Positions 29,301 to 35,809 of a stretch of DNA of 64,000 nucleotides are shown here, in pieces. This stretch comes from Micromonospora arida (GTDB taxonomy: Bacteria; Actinomycetota; Actinomycetes; Mycobacteriales; Micromonosporaceae). The stretch covers positions 18,530 to 82,529 of the forward strand of contig NZ_QGSY01000330.1 of NCBI RefSeq assembly GCF_003857035.1, written 5' to 3'. Made by a program: the position numbers and the translations under genes. Within the stretch, counting starts at the first letter, position 1. Every line of letters starts with the position of its first letter. The notes under the pieces are model-generated. The model saw only the letters and a list, made by a program, of their open reading frames with translations, was not told the origin of the DNA and made no database searches.

Positions 29301-29549
29301 GCCGGTGTCGACGAGCCGATGATGGGCCACGCCGTCGATGTCGTCCGGCGGCACCAGCAACGCCATCGCGCGTACGGTGGCGGCCCGCTGCTCGGGATCG
29401 GCCAGCATCCGGCCGATCCGTTCGCCGGGAGCGGCGAAGAAGCCAGCGTCGAGTTCCAGCCCCGAGGCGGCCGGCCGCAGCACACCGATCGCGGTGCCGA
29501 GCGCTTCGGCCACCGGGCCCAGCTCACCCGTCACGGTCAGATTCGTCAT
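20322..29549 (-). CDS. Giant 3075-residue protein with DUF6603-like region and embedded hydrolase-like segment
   Basis: One uninterrupted frame of 9228 bases starts at ATG 29549, three bases after the stop of the preceding gene. The first 800 residues are low-complexity beta-rich Gly/Ala/Val/Asp/Pro repeats. Residues of about 1000-1180 look like an alpha/beta-hydrolase core, with ILAAHSWAGLVACDWV placing Ser1043 in the nucleophile position and LGLVTLGTPFSD after it. Residues 1250-2130 are further beta-type repeats. Residues of about 2130-2590 match my recollection of DUF6603 (FVFLNVPIPLGGPPFFFVLG; GVGYNRRLLVPDDPAEVPAF). A Pro/Arg linker and beta domains end the protein. I count nine Lys in total, the first at residue 1444. 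No signal peptide or membrane helix is evident. Function unknown. Confidence 0.85.
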   Translation of the reverse strand: MTNLTVTGELGPVAEALGTAIGVLRPAASGLELDAGFFAAPGERIGRMLADPEQRAATVRAMALLVPPDDIDGVAHHRLVDTGGVTVSITTVDAGGSVVVGLALVLPAESGTLELAVPLVSGSGSRVTAVAGTDEHPVTVTLSSHAADGTGLAVRAGLAGPDLAADSTVTVVVSPAGADPVTLDPAAGTAPGDAIRALISPLAGPPLAGVLGLSGGVPPLPLAPSTDASSAWRGWLSDLLTGPEPPVLQWSADLLALLDGRPLPAGSPAPAPGEPLDLTLRRPGGSAPGFGLRIGVEDGPRATAAVRTWFDGPAGTLTAEAALAGIPLAGTAPATVGGSCSVTVTTPGRLWPPADGHDTELRVGTLVAGLAHGPAGVVPVLALGDVHLALPGSGAVDVDHLDLTSADLVESVAGALADVVAGGLGRSVPATALLRLLGLAPPPGVPPVDAGLLATQPGRALTDWYAALRESPTGWAPVAACGWALLGGAPPGDDLDAVVVSGAGTSADPWRVPLDHLPAGSFAEPMALCVWDGGVAGGPPRLCAGLRVAATVTVAPGAPAVEADLLVELLGVDVAPAGAAAPRLLSSVHATVRTAPGALSPVGDTVLTLGPLEVAVSWTAGSPLTVRSTVGGVTAGDARLDAIEFPGPVPSSGEPDLGLADGNAAVLWTVARTLVGAAASAIGGAGRLATVLAGARDGPPPVDLPDPDDVRSGVGDPAGLVGGWLTGIAVDESGVSAAGRPHLLGLLAWLRALLTRRLTGAPGRSVDPAADDTGGSGTADTPWCTPLHEADQPAVELLTWISGDGPPTTWGPLASAVLFPVESRTYEAAGAVETGDEPVEAEELWAYGSGDTVPDGPDIVTAVQALSAAGGIDPRRLAGLSGGSIDRLASVLSDADGVLHAGAAAPPPGWATATPVPASHWDLVAHPDAAAVAAAHLRSAVEGADPAGWTLIAVDAGLTDPGDWNPLAEALGLGPPLPVTLRVPGVEPALVDLGGLTPSPAYVIDLGDAATATSSELAGRLAHAVDGIRAARGVDRVILAAHSWAGLVACDWVRAAPAGVLGLVTLGTPFSDPTVDDDAGGAPGPAGVLVDPDLAGTVHAVRALFADPSVLGPHGYVLRRLAGTVTGWRTGAPGEPPVPREPLTPMLARAGEDRATPPEVPALAVRGALPGDLRRDLGRALWRLGPAGSAPGPIRQGVRVGLDLGPAAADEASVALTVRLDTTSDGAAVEVGAELGSPAGWLVGGPLGGPERVRWAEFVARRDGTGTRLDLLMYDTAQAGVTAPVVGLADPTGPALAAAVLTELGVQAERGGRAGVLVELLTALDLVAGAGADLALLPDGIAMLQDDRAFGGVLAAVLDRPGGAAGLRRDTGSPDGRGPWRYHHPALPVELVVTPADVTVTTTGAGLPAGQDGLLTGTARVTLPEEPTGRIGWELTAGDTVLTKEADGGAVRLRGPGLEPAATLLPPDPDLLDRLAGPAARTFAAAALGAGLGLARGGGPMPWLGGFLRDPGAELSRRLGGDGAGPPDAGMVGALLTELGALVGGGGPLTLPGGLALYARAGPGGTLRIGLAGDGPLELAGQGAAATTLDADLWLDVDATRTATPGGTLRLHLPLPDGPWEAVDVILGAGPDGATLAVTPGALGATIGLLPAVSGLDALLGGGARLLLAAVLDELADRLPDSPARTAALGVAAAFGLYDPVTGRFDSARLAGLGTDLTGAPPDLPTARRRADALAAVARLLAPAATASSVDGVAQLTATLGGGGRLTIGTGLATGPATVRAELAGAVAGAASLDLDVSAAGSSLSLAGALDLGRGMVLRPLLTAESLPSQQAGTVTVDLLADATVVLPLAPHPVPPTAAQQRRLATHLAVPLAVRALLDTAHLEDPLWSGGPNAGDLLVAAGLARRRGGILTVAATPDLATVLGGPLRLVAGASVPIVEGLELALTRDGTRYGPSLRGTLALNAGGPPVTLHLGMPAEVPTDWDGADAGVAVLLVDVPTGGIPALAPLLRLAGTGFAVTGEHGALVDTPLVTIRTAGLFGLVDVDLDGRVRPAGPVHGALQLLALGLPLLPSEGGDNPVAASLLAATGGDPTPASPPVDLTLASGDDGWTVRFAGEPALRLPVQQGFGPLYLDEVALSYESAAHRIGVGVSGDVSVGPLIIGLDDLTVRVPLATAGDPASWLVDLAGLAVALASDVIEVSGGLKKLPLPGGDVEYLGALSVTLAGRNLTAVGSYSQPHDELGEYTSLFVFLNVPIPLGGPPFFFVLGLAAGVGYNRRLLVPDDPAEVPAFPLVAAVSGDLGLGDDPVAGLRAIGADLSPARGAYWGAAGVRFTTFGLIQGTALAYVSLDTGVEIGLLGLLQLALPSDGAGTVLSVELGLAASYSTIDRIISVRAGLTAGSWLFSKDCRLTGGFAFMAWLATPEVLLSIGGYHPRFTVPDHYPEVDPVGFEWTPGSGVSVKGETYFALTHSAAMLGGSLEASYDRGTVRAWFETSVDVMVTWDPFTYRADLHIGVGASLTIQACVFVCVRVRMSVDVGADLHIAGPPLRAVAGVDLGVTSITVAFGDEVPQPWLSWAEVSRTYLGGGRDDQPATVTSVTAGRLESTVATAPDGSEAEPWVVGTTFTLVVDSAMPCTGLKIEDSAAGEHRPAGVVTPSDLDVVPAGPDLETVTAVLSVAISKRIVGDWEPATTDVVDSLEVTGQQGHFPAALWEQGRADEPAAAMLAAIGGSQLVAGLTVTERTGAFGDHATVPLSTLVEEQPTLPLPLGPAGGPTWPGQIEPPVPKPVPGRRRTTQPRLLGVGRRRAAGTPWSGRGALRDDQRRDGDTSAVRLDPGAAAVWDVRDLRFADLALDREGGGLRLIALTAGGRPLVDRVVPAGADLAALLPPRTARVALLPAGEADPEQDRAAGWRLRDELIRVGPGTFLAGDAVVLTATPVPPAGRYPGAVATVPAVSVLAGQPATTTVVHGPGNVLVVKCSAGADPVIDVRGGEAGRLRRVPAADGALLVVPIRRAAGPLRVRVSGTGTAAVLIVDGGAPAWVDRLTDRPGLPRPGGTGGSAVRVNLRSRIPGGRPT

Positions 29550-29552
29550 GGG

Positions 29553-31865
29553 TCAGACCCAGCCGGTGAACGTGCCGGTCAGCGGCGACAGGTGCAGGTC
29601 GTGCTCGAACCCGAGCGCGAAGCTACGGTCGGGAAAGACCACGGTCCGGCTGCCCGACTCGGTGTACCCGCGCAGGCTCGCGTAGCTGACCGCGAACCGC
29701 CGCAAGAACGGCTCGCTGAGCTGCTCGGTGGCCCCGACGTGGATCAGCGTGCCGGCCCGCGACAGCGTCTGGTCGGCGGTGGGCGCCTGGCCGGTCTCGG
29801 CGGTCAGCTGCGCCGTGGCCTCGGCCAGGAAGGCGTCCACGGTCCGCTGCCAGGCACGCATGATCGCGGCCTTCTGGTGGTTCGGCGCGTTGATGTGCGC
29901 GTCCAGGAGCAGCGCGGCGCCGTACTGGGACGGGAACAGTTGGCTCACCGTGTGGCCGGCCTCCGGGCAGCCCCCGGCGACCCGAAGGCCGTTCTCTGCC
30001 GCCCGGCGCGCTCCGCCGAGCCCGGACACCGGGGGCTTGAACGGCTTGCGGTCCTTGACGGTCGGCGTCCCGGTGGTCCAGTCTGCCGCCCAGACCCGCT
30101 CGTCGTCGAGGACCCTGGTGAACCGGAAGGCGGCGACCGCCAGCTCACTCTCCTGCAACGCTTGCGACGACTGCAGGGCGATCGTGCAGCGAGCGGCCCA
30201 CACCGGTGACCCGATGCCCTTGGATCCCGACCGCGCCCAGCCGAAGAAGTCGAACCGGGGTGTGTCCCGGCGGTCCTTGCCGGTCGGCGCATCCAGCACC
30301 AGCGGGTCACCGCCCGGCCGGGCCTGGACCATCGTGACGAACGTCGGGTAGTAGTCCCGGGCGGCGTTCGCGGCGCCGGCGGTGAACGCGTGCGGGTTCG
30401 CGGCCCGCACCGCGTCGGCCGGCACCTCCCGATCCGGTTGGGACGACACGACGGGCTCGTCCGCGCTGATCCGGCCGGTCGCGTCGCACACCGCCAGACC
30501 GAGGCCGTACATGCCGAAGAACACGTCGTAGTGGTCGGGGGCCCGCCGGCGGAAGTGCTCGAGCAGGACAGTCCCCTCGTTGTCCACGTGGAACGACCAC
30601 TGCTGGGTGCCGATCGACAGCAGCGCGGTGTCGGCCAGCCGGACGGCGTCGATCTGCCCCTCGATCGGCCCGATCGTCGCAACCACGTGGCGCCGCGCGG
30701 CGATCAGGTCGGGGCGGGCGCCGGTCGGCCACGGCACGCCGGCCCCGTGCGCCGTGTCGAACACCCGCACGGCGACCACGCCGGGGGCGAAGGGCCCGGG
30801 CCAGAAGGCATCGGTCCAGCCGTACGTCTGCCGCCGGCCGAGGGCGATGCCGCCGACCACGTGGCCATTGACGGTGGTCTGATCCTTGGTCAGCGGCGGC
30901 TCGATCGGCACGACGGCGGGCCGGCGCTGCTGGGGTGTGAAGTACTCCCGCCGGGTGGTGCCCTGCGCCGGCGTCCGGACCACCAGGTCCAGCGCCTGCG
31001 ACGCCGGCTCGAACATCGGGTCGGCCGAGGTGAGCCGCGCCCAGCACCGGCGCAGGACCGCGTTGCCCCCGGTCGTGGCGGCCAGCGCCGACAGCTGCGG
31101 CGGTAGCATCGCGGCGACCATCGCGGCGGCGAACTTCTTGCCGTCGGCGGCCGCGTGGGCCTCCAGTTGGATCAGCGCCTCGACCACCCGCAGGCAGGTC
31201 GCGTACGGGTTGTCCAGCAGATCGTGGGCCAGCGCGGTGGCGACCTGCTCCGGGGTCTTGCCGCCGATCAGCGCGGTCACCTGGGCGGTCAGCGCCGAGG
31301 GCGGCTCCGGCTGCGCCTCCCGCTCCGGGTCCCGCACCGGCGTGATCGCGGTCGGGCCGACGAGGTCGCCGGCCGGCACCGTGGTCGGGTCGGGCACCAG
31401 CAGGTTGCCGGCCGGCACCTGCTGGATCTTGTCGAGGAACACCAGCCAGCCGGTGGCCGACCGTTGCATCGGGAGCGGGAAGAGTGTGCCGGTCCGCCAT
31501 TCCAGCACGTACCTCTCCTGCGCGCTGACGGTGGTCGCGCACACCTGCGCCAGCGCCCTCGCCAGGCTGGAGCGGTCCGGCACGGCCTTGAACGGGCTGT
31601 CGGCGGGCAGCTTGGCGGTCAGCGGAACGATCACGGTCTCGAGGAACCGCTCGGCCAGCCCGGTCATCGTCGCTTGTGGGCCGACCAGTGCGTAGGCCCG
31701 GGTCTCTGCGGCGGCACCGAACGGCAGCCCGGATCCCTGCGACGGGTTCGGTGTGGCCGGCGGCAGGCCGAGAACCAGCCCCGGCTCGTCCAACTCGACC
31801 GGCCAGAACCGCACGTTGCGTTCGGCTTCGCTCAGCTTCGCCAATCGCTCCGCCTCCACTCGCAT
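29553..31865 (-). CDS. Large hypothetical protein, first gene of the giant-protein operon
   Basis: The protein of about 770 residues starts MRVEAERLAKLSEAERNV and has normal amino-acid composition, with clearly more Lys than the downstream giant. Segments include FFGMYGLGLAVCDATGRIS, ARDYYPTFVTMVQARPGG, LFPSQYGAALLLDAHINAPN and FLRRFAVSYASLRGYTESG. It is soluble with no export signal, and I recognise no domain. The start is uncertain: ATG 31865 has only a weak GGA upstream, while GTG 31949 in the same frame would add 28 residues. Only three bases separate it from the giant gene, so it heads a five-gene unit. Its C-terminus (FEHDLHLSPLTGTFTGWV) resembles an interaction tail, but this is a guess. 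Confidence 0.78.
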   Translation of the reverse strand: MRVEAERLAKLSEAERNVRFWPVELDEPGLVLGLPPATPNPSQGSGLPFGAAAETRAYALVGPQATMTGLAERFLETVIVPLTAKLPADSPFKAVPDRSSLARALAQVCATTVSAQERYVLEWRTGTLFPLPMQRSATGWLVFLDKIQQVPAGNLLVPDPTTVPAGDLVGPTAITPVRDPEREAQPEPPSALTAQVTALIGGKTPEQVATALAHDLLDNPYATCLRVVEALIQLEAHAAADGKKFAAAMVAAMLPPQLSALAATTGGNAVLRRCWARLTSADPMFEPASQALDLVVRTPAQGTTRREYFTPQQRRPAVVPIEPPLTKDQTTVNGHVVGGIALGRRQTYGWTDAFWPGPFAPGVVAVRVFDTAHGAGVPWPTGARPDLIAARRHVVATIGPIEGQIDAVRLADTALLSIGTQQWSFHVDNEGTVLLEHFRRRAPDHYDVFFGMYGLGLAVCDATGRISADEPVVSSQPDREVPADAVRAANPHAFTAGAANAARDYYPTFVTMVQARPGGDPLVLDAPTGKDRRDTPRFDFFGWARSGSKGIGSPVWAARCTIALQSSQALQESELAVAAFRFTRVLDDERVWAADWTTGTPTVKDRKPFKPPVSGLGGARRAAENGLRVAGGCPEAGHTVSQLFPSQYGAALLLDAHINAPNHQKAAIMRAWQRTVDAFLAEATAQLTAETGQAPTADQTLSRAGTLIHVGATEQLSEPFLRRFAVSYASLRGYTESGSRTVVFPDRSFALGFEHDLHLSPLTGTFTGWV

Positions 31866-32026
31866 AGCGGTGTCCAGCGCTCGCCTTGTTGCAGAGCGTA
31901 GACGCAGGGGCCGCTGCGGAGATAGGTCGCCGCAATGCCTGTCGGACACCCGACCTGGCGCTGGCGACGGTTGGTGACGCGGTGTGGTTGCGGCCTAGAC
32001 GGCAGAGGAGGGCAGCCTCGGCACGT

Positions 32027-32986
32027 TCATCCCACTGGAGTGACGTCAGGCGACCCGATGGCCTGCCGGTGTTCGGCCGGGCTGAGACCGCGTACCCGTT
32101 TGAAGGCCGCGCTGAGTGCGAATGAGCTGCCGTAGCCGACCTGGCGGGCCACCGCGCCGACGGTGGCGTCCGGTTCGCGCAGCAGGTCGGCGGCCAGCGC
32201 GAGCCGCCAGTTGGTGAGGTACGCCATCGGAGGCTCGCCGACCAGTTCGGTGAACCGGCGGGCCAGCACCGCCCGCGAGATACCGGTGCCGGCCGCGAGG
32301 GTGGCCACCGTCCAAGGCTTTGCCGGGTGGTCATGCAGTAGTCGCAACGCCCTGCCGACCACCGGATCGCCGTGCGCTCGGTACCAGGCGGGCGCCGCCG
32401 CCTCGGGCCGGGAGAACCAGGCCCGAAGTACGGCGATGAGCAGTAGGTCGAGCAGCCGGTCCAGGACCACATCCTGCCCCGGCTCGTCCTTGGTCATCTC
32501 GTCGCCGAGCAAGGGGATGAGCGGGCTGTCCAGTGCTCCGGCCGGCAGCACCAGGAGATGGGGCAGGACCCTCAGCAGCCGTTGGCTGACCTCGCCCTGC
32601 AACTGGTACGTGCCACTGAGCAGCACCGCCGTCCCGTCAGCGCGTTCGCCCCAAGTCCGGATACCCAGGTCCATCACGTCGCACAACTCGTCCCCGGTGG
32701 GCGTGGTGCTGTGCTCACCGGGATGGATCACTGCCCGCGGCGCCGTGGCCGGGTCGTCGGCGATCGTGTACGGCTCCGGGCCACGGATGATCGCGACATC
32801 GCCCGGGCGTAGCGGCACCGGAGCACCCTGATCCGGCACCACCCACGCCGTGCCGCGCAGCATGGTGACCAGGGTGAGGGGCGCACGATCCTGGATCCGT
32901 ACCGACCAGGGCGGGTCGAACACCGACCGCATCAGGAACGCACCGCGCGCCCTCGGCCCGTCCAGCAGCCCCGCGAGCGCATCCAT
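32027..32986 (-). CDS. AraC-family transcriptional regulator, cupin_6 type
   Basis: The protein of 319 residues has an AraC-binding cupin domain in the first 180 residues (TLVTMLRGTAWVVPDQGAPV; LRPGDVAIIRGPEPYTIAD). The C-terminal HTH pair is KPWTVATLAAGTGISRAVLA and VARQVGYGSSFALSAAFKRV, ending RGLSPAEHRQ. This type commonly regulates an adjacent oxidoreductase; the NmrA gene at 33090 is divergent and a good candidate. The giant-protein operon lies downstream on the same strand with a gap of about 160 bases, so read-through or regulation of it is also possible. A TAACCT box six bases before ATG 32986 supports a leaderless start. Confidence 0.88.
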   Translation of the reverse strand: MDALAGLLDGPRARGAFLMRSVFDPPWSVRIQDRAPLTLVTMLRGTAWVVPDQGAPVPLRPGDVAIIRGPEPYTIADDPATAPRAVIHPGEHSTTPTGDELCDVMDLGIRTWGERADGTAVLLSGTYQLQGEVSQRLLRVLPHLLVLPAGALDSPLIPLLGDEMTKDEPGQDVVLDRLLDLLLIAVLRAWFSRPEAAAPAWYRAHGDPVVGRALRLLHDHPAKPWTVATLAAGTGISRAVLARRFTELVGEPPMAYLTNWRLALAADLLREPDATVGAVARQVGYGSSFALSAAFKRVRGLSPAEHRQAIGSPDVTPVG

Positions 32987-32992
32987 GCGCTC

Positions 32993-32998
32993 AGGTTA
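32993..32998 (-). promoter_or_regulatory. Probable -10 box (TAACCT) for leaderless AraC gene
   Basis: On the minus strand TAACCT is followed by GAGCGC and then the ATG at 32986, a six-base spacing without any Shine-Dalgarno sequence. Confidence 0.5.
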
Positions 32999-33089
32999 GC
33001 CCTGTGAGGTGGGCGGTCGAGACGTCGGGACATGCGATCGAGAGTCTCGCCCATTCCCGGTGCGCCCGCCCTCGACTTGACTGGTTGCC

Positions 33090-33947
33090 ATGACGAAGAC
33101 CGTTGATGAGCAGCCAATCCTCGTACTGGGCGGCACCGGCAAGACCGGCCGCCGGGTGGTGGACCGGCTCGCCAAACTCGACCGGCCGGTACGGGTCGGC
33201 TCCCGCTCCGGCGAGCCGCCGTTCGACTGGACCGATCAGCGCACCTGGGCACCCGTACTGGACGGGGTTTCGTCGGTCTACCTGGTGTACTACCCGGACC
33301 TGGTCGCGCCGGACGCCCTCGCGACGATCCGCTCGTTCACCGAACAGGCGGTGTCCGGCGGGATCGAACGGTTGGTTCTGCTTTCCGGCCGGGGCGAGGA
33401 GGAGGCCAAACTCAGCGAGCGGGTGGTCCAGGACTCCGGAGTGGTTTGGACGATCGTGCGGGCGAGCTGGTTCAGCCAGAACTTCAGCGAGGACTTCCTG
33501 ACCGACTCGATACGCGGCGGCGAGGTCGTCCTCCCGGCCGGGAACGTGCCGGAGCCGTTCGTCGACGCCCTCGACATCGCCGACATCGTGGTCGCTGCGC
33601 TGACCGACGACGGGCACGCGGGGCAGCTCTACGAGGTGACCGGCCCGCGACTTCTCACCTTCGCCGAGGCGACCTCGGAGATCGGCAACGCGCTCGGGCG
33701 GGAGATCCGCTACCGATCGGTCTCGCCCGAGGAGTACGCCGCCGTGATGGCCGGGTACGCCGTGCCGGCGGAGCTCACGGCGGTGCTGACCGAACTGTTC
33801 GGCAAGGTGTTGGACGGCCGCAATGCGCAGCTCGCCGATGGTGTGCAACGGGCGCTGGGCCGCAGGCCGCGCGAGTTCACCGACTATGCCCGGGACGCCG
33901 CCGCCGCTGGTGCATGGGACACGTCACCCGGTGGAGACTGGGCATGA
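33090..33947 (+). CDS. NmrA-like NAD(P)-binding protein (atypical short-chain reductase)
   Basis: The protein of 285 residues has the N-terminal Rossmann dinucleotide motif ILVLGGTGKTGRRV and the following basic region VRVGSRSG, suggesting NADP preference. The middle has SVYLVYYPDL and IERLVLLSGRGEEEAKLSE, and the C-terminal half includes VWTIVRASWFSQNFSEDF and VDALDIADIVVAAL. These are typical of the NmrA/TMR group of atypical SDR proteins, which act as redox sensors or reductases on quinone-like compounds. Its stop overlaps the next gene (ATGA), so they are translated together. It is divergent from the AraC gene at 32986. Confidence 0.88.
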   Translation: MTKTVDEQPILVLGGTGKTGRRVVDRLAKLDRPVRVGSRSGEPPFDWTDQRTWAPVLDGVSSVYLVYYPDLVAPDALATIRSFTEQAVSGGIERLVLLSGRGEEEAKLSERVVQDSGVVWTIVRASWFSQNFSEDFLTDSIRGGEVVLPAGNVPEPFVDALDIADIVVAALTDDGHAGQLYEVTGPRLLTFAEATSEIGNALGREIRYRSVSPEEYAAVMAGYAVPAELTAVLTELFGKVLDGRNAQLADGVQRALGRRPREFTDYARDAAAAGAWDTSPGGDWA

Positions 33948-34441
33948 ACGCCACCCTGGCTGCCTGGTCGGCGGCGGTGACCCTGGTGGTGACGGGTGCG
34001 ATCGCCGGTGTCTACTACGCCTTTTCGGTGGCGGTGATGCCCGGTCTGAACGCCGCCGACGCTGGCACCGCGATCCGGGCCATGACGAGCATCAACCAGA
34101 GGATCCAGAATCCGCTGTTCTTCGTCACGTTCTCCGGCCCGCTCGTCGCCGCCACGGTGACCGGTGTGTTCCTGCTGATCCTCGGGAAGCGGTCGGCGGG
34201 TGTGCTGTTCCTGGTGGCCGCGGGGGTGTACCTGGTGGGCGCGTTCATCCCGACGGTGGTCGTCAACGTGCCGATGAACGAGACGCTCGACGCCGCAGGC
34301 GTGCCGACCGATCCTGCGGAGGCGGTCCGGGTGTGGGCCTCCTACTCGTCCGCCTGGACGTGGTGGAACTCGTTACGCGCCGGCGCCAGCCTGATCAGCC
34401 TGTTGCTGGCTGGTCTCGGGGTCTACCTCTCGGGCAGGTGA
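33944..34441 (+). CDS. DUF1772 (anthrone-oxygenase-like) membrane protein
   Basis: The protein of 165 residues starts at ATG 33944 inside a 4-base overlap with the NmrA gene. It has four hydrophobic helices, including LVVTGAIAGVYYAFSVAVMP and VLFLVAAGVYLVGAFIPTVV, and the conserved motifs NQRIQNPLFF and NVPMNETLD, followed by WNSLRAGAS. These are hallmarks of DUF1772 proteins, which include anthrone oxygenases of polyketide pathways. Pairing with an NmrA-like reductase and an AraC regulator is common in actinobacteria and suggests a small oxidative-stress or quinone-handling unit; that role is inferred. Confidence 0.88.
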   Translation: MNATLAAWSAAVTLVVTGAIAGVYYAFSVAVMPGLNAADAGTAIRAMTSINQRIQNPLFFVTFSGPLVAATVTGVFLLILGKRSAGVLFLVAAGVYLVGAFIPTVVVNVPMNETLDAAGVPTDPAEAVRVWASYSSAWTWWNSLRAGASLISLLLAGLGVYLSGR

Positions 34442-34491
34442 GTTCGACGGCGTCTGCTGCGCCGCCTGCTGTCCGGCGGTGGCGGCCGGTG

Positions 34492-35031
34492 CTACCGGTC
34501 GGCCCTTGCGCGAGCGATCAGGGGAAATCCGTGGCCGGGCAGGACGACGATGAACTGCCAGGGTCCGTGCTCGACCCTGGCAAGCCCGACGGATCCGTTG
34601 ACGCTGAGCGCCGCGATCAGGGCGGGGCTGCCTTCGACGATTCGGTCCAGCTGGGCGTAGTGCTTGGCCAAACTGGCGGCGGGGCCGTTCAGCCACAGCT
34701 TGATTTCGGCACCTTGGCGCAGAGCGTCGAGCAGGTCCTCGCGCATCGGTCCCTCCGCAGCCGCCAGAAGCCGGTCGTGTAAGCGTTCCTGTGCGCAGGG
34801 CCAGGTCGGCGCGGCGGCGGCCTGCTGCCGACAGGTCGGGCACGCCGAGGCATCCTCACGGTCGAAGAGATGCCGGTACAACTCAATCTGGTCCTCGACG
34901 AGGCCGCACAGGGTCTCCTCGTCGCCCCAAGCGTGCTGCACGGCGGGTGTGAGCGGCTGGATCGCAGCGCCGAACTCGGCCGGGACCCGTGCTGTGGCGA
35001 ACGACCAGCCTTCTTGATCAGCAGACGTCAC
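34492..35031 (-). CDS. Hypothetical protein with a Cys-rich motif
   Basis: The protein of about 179 residues begins at GTG 35031. It contains DASACPTCRQQ followed 12-14 residues later by another Cys (TWPCAQERL), a possible metal-binding or zinc-ribbon-like site. The rest is largely helical, ending in FIVVLPGHGFPLIARARADR. No membrane segment or signal peptide is seen. TAACCT six bases upstream of the GTG suggests a leaderless transcript. I recognise no family. Confidence 0.65.
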   Translation of the reverse strand: MTSADQEGWSFATARVPAEFGAAIQPLTPAVQHAWGDEETLCGLVEDQIELYRHLFDREDASACPTCRQQAAAAPTWPCAQERLHDRLLAAAEGPMREDLLDALRQGAEIKLWLNGPAASLAKHYAQLDRIVEGSPALIAALSVNGSVGLARVEHGPWQFIVVLPGHGFPLIARARADR

Positions 35032-35037
35032 GGCGCG

Positions 35038-35043
35038 AGGTTA
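35038..35043 (-). promoter_or_regulatory. Probable -10 box (TAACCT) for leaderless hypothetical gene
   Basis: TAACCT, then CGCGCC, then GTG at 35031 on the minus strand gives the same six-base spacing seen at the AraC gene at 32986. Confidence 0.5.
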
Positions 35044-35176
35044 CCGACCTCAGGCTTGAGGCGCCGCACCTCTGCCACCAGGACCCATGGGCGGGGGGAC
35101 GAAGAGTCACTTCTCTTCTCGTGTACCCCGTGGCCGATCGAGGAACCGCGCCAGGCCGTGGGGGCACACTTGGAAC

Positions 35177-35575
35177 GTGCAGAGGTCTCTGGGCGATGGT
35201 TGGTCGATCGAGCTTTCTGATACCTGGACACGGGGTTCCGCCAACGACGGCGTCACGACGTGGCGTGCACCCGGCCGTACGATGTGGGTCGGGCCAGGAG
35301 GTTCGTGGCGGTGCGCCAACGGGGCCGACATCATCGCCTCGCTCGATGTCGAGCTACCGCCGAACCCAACAGGCAAGGTGGGTGAGGGTGGCCGAGACGG
35401 GGTCGGTCATCGTGCCGCCTGGCTCTACCGCCAAGACGGCGACGTCAAGTTCACCCTCTACGGCTTCAACTTCATCGATGGAACATACCTGGACACGACC
35501 TTCATCAGCGCGGACACGGCCGACCTCACATGGGCCTTCGACGCCTGGCGTTCGGTGACTCGATCCGACGGTTAG
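35177..35575 (+). CDS. Hypothetical protein
   Basis: The protein of about 132 residues from GTG 35177 begins with MQRSLGDGWSIELSDTWTRG. It contains WRAPGRTMWVGPGGSWRCAN, GVGHRAAWLYRQDGDVKFTL and YGFNFIDGTYLDTTFISAD. It is beta-rich with no membrane segment. The frame is open further upstream (35087), but that portion reads as Arg-rich noise; GGAAC precedes the chosen GTG. I do not recognise the family. Similar compact beta proteins are often immunity-like or regulatory, but nothing here proves it. Confidence 0.65.
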   Translation: MQRSLGDGWSIELSDTWTRGSANDGVTTWRAPGRTMWVGPGGSWRCANGADIIASLDVELPPNPTGKVGEGGRDGVGHRAAWLYRQDGDVKFTLYGFNFIDGTYLDTTFISADTADLTWAFDAWRSVTRSDG

Positions 35576-35809
35576 CGATTGAGCGACATGCCGGGCGGGT
35601 GACTAGCTGAATGACGATCGGTGCGGACGCCAGTGGACAAGCCCGGACGACAGCGGACCGCGCTCCCAGGTCGAAGGCCAAAGAGCGGCAGCTCGCCGCC
35701 CAGGGTGGGGCAGGGAACTCGCCATGTGAAAGGCCGGTCACTGTCTCTGCTCGGAGCACGCCCTGCCTGGCCAGTTACCGCTGCGCCGCGTACCGGCGGC
35801 GCAGGCGCT

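Noticed and set aside
20322..29549. The giant protein as a polyketide or peptide synthetase
   Set aside because: No ketosynthase, adenylation, carrier or condensation motif is present anywhere in it; the length alone is not evidence.
32027..32986. The AraC regulator as a member of the giant-protein operon
   Set aside because: It is on the same strand but separated by about 160 bases and has its own -10 box; the divergent NmrA/DUF1772 pair is the more usual partner.
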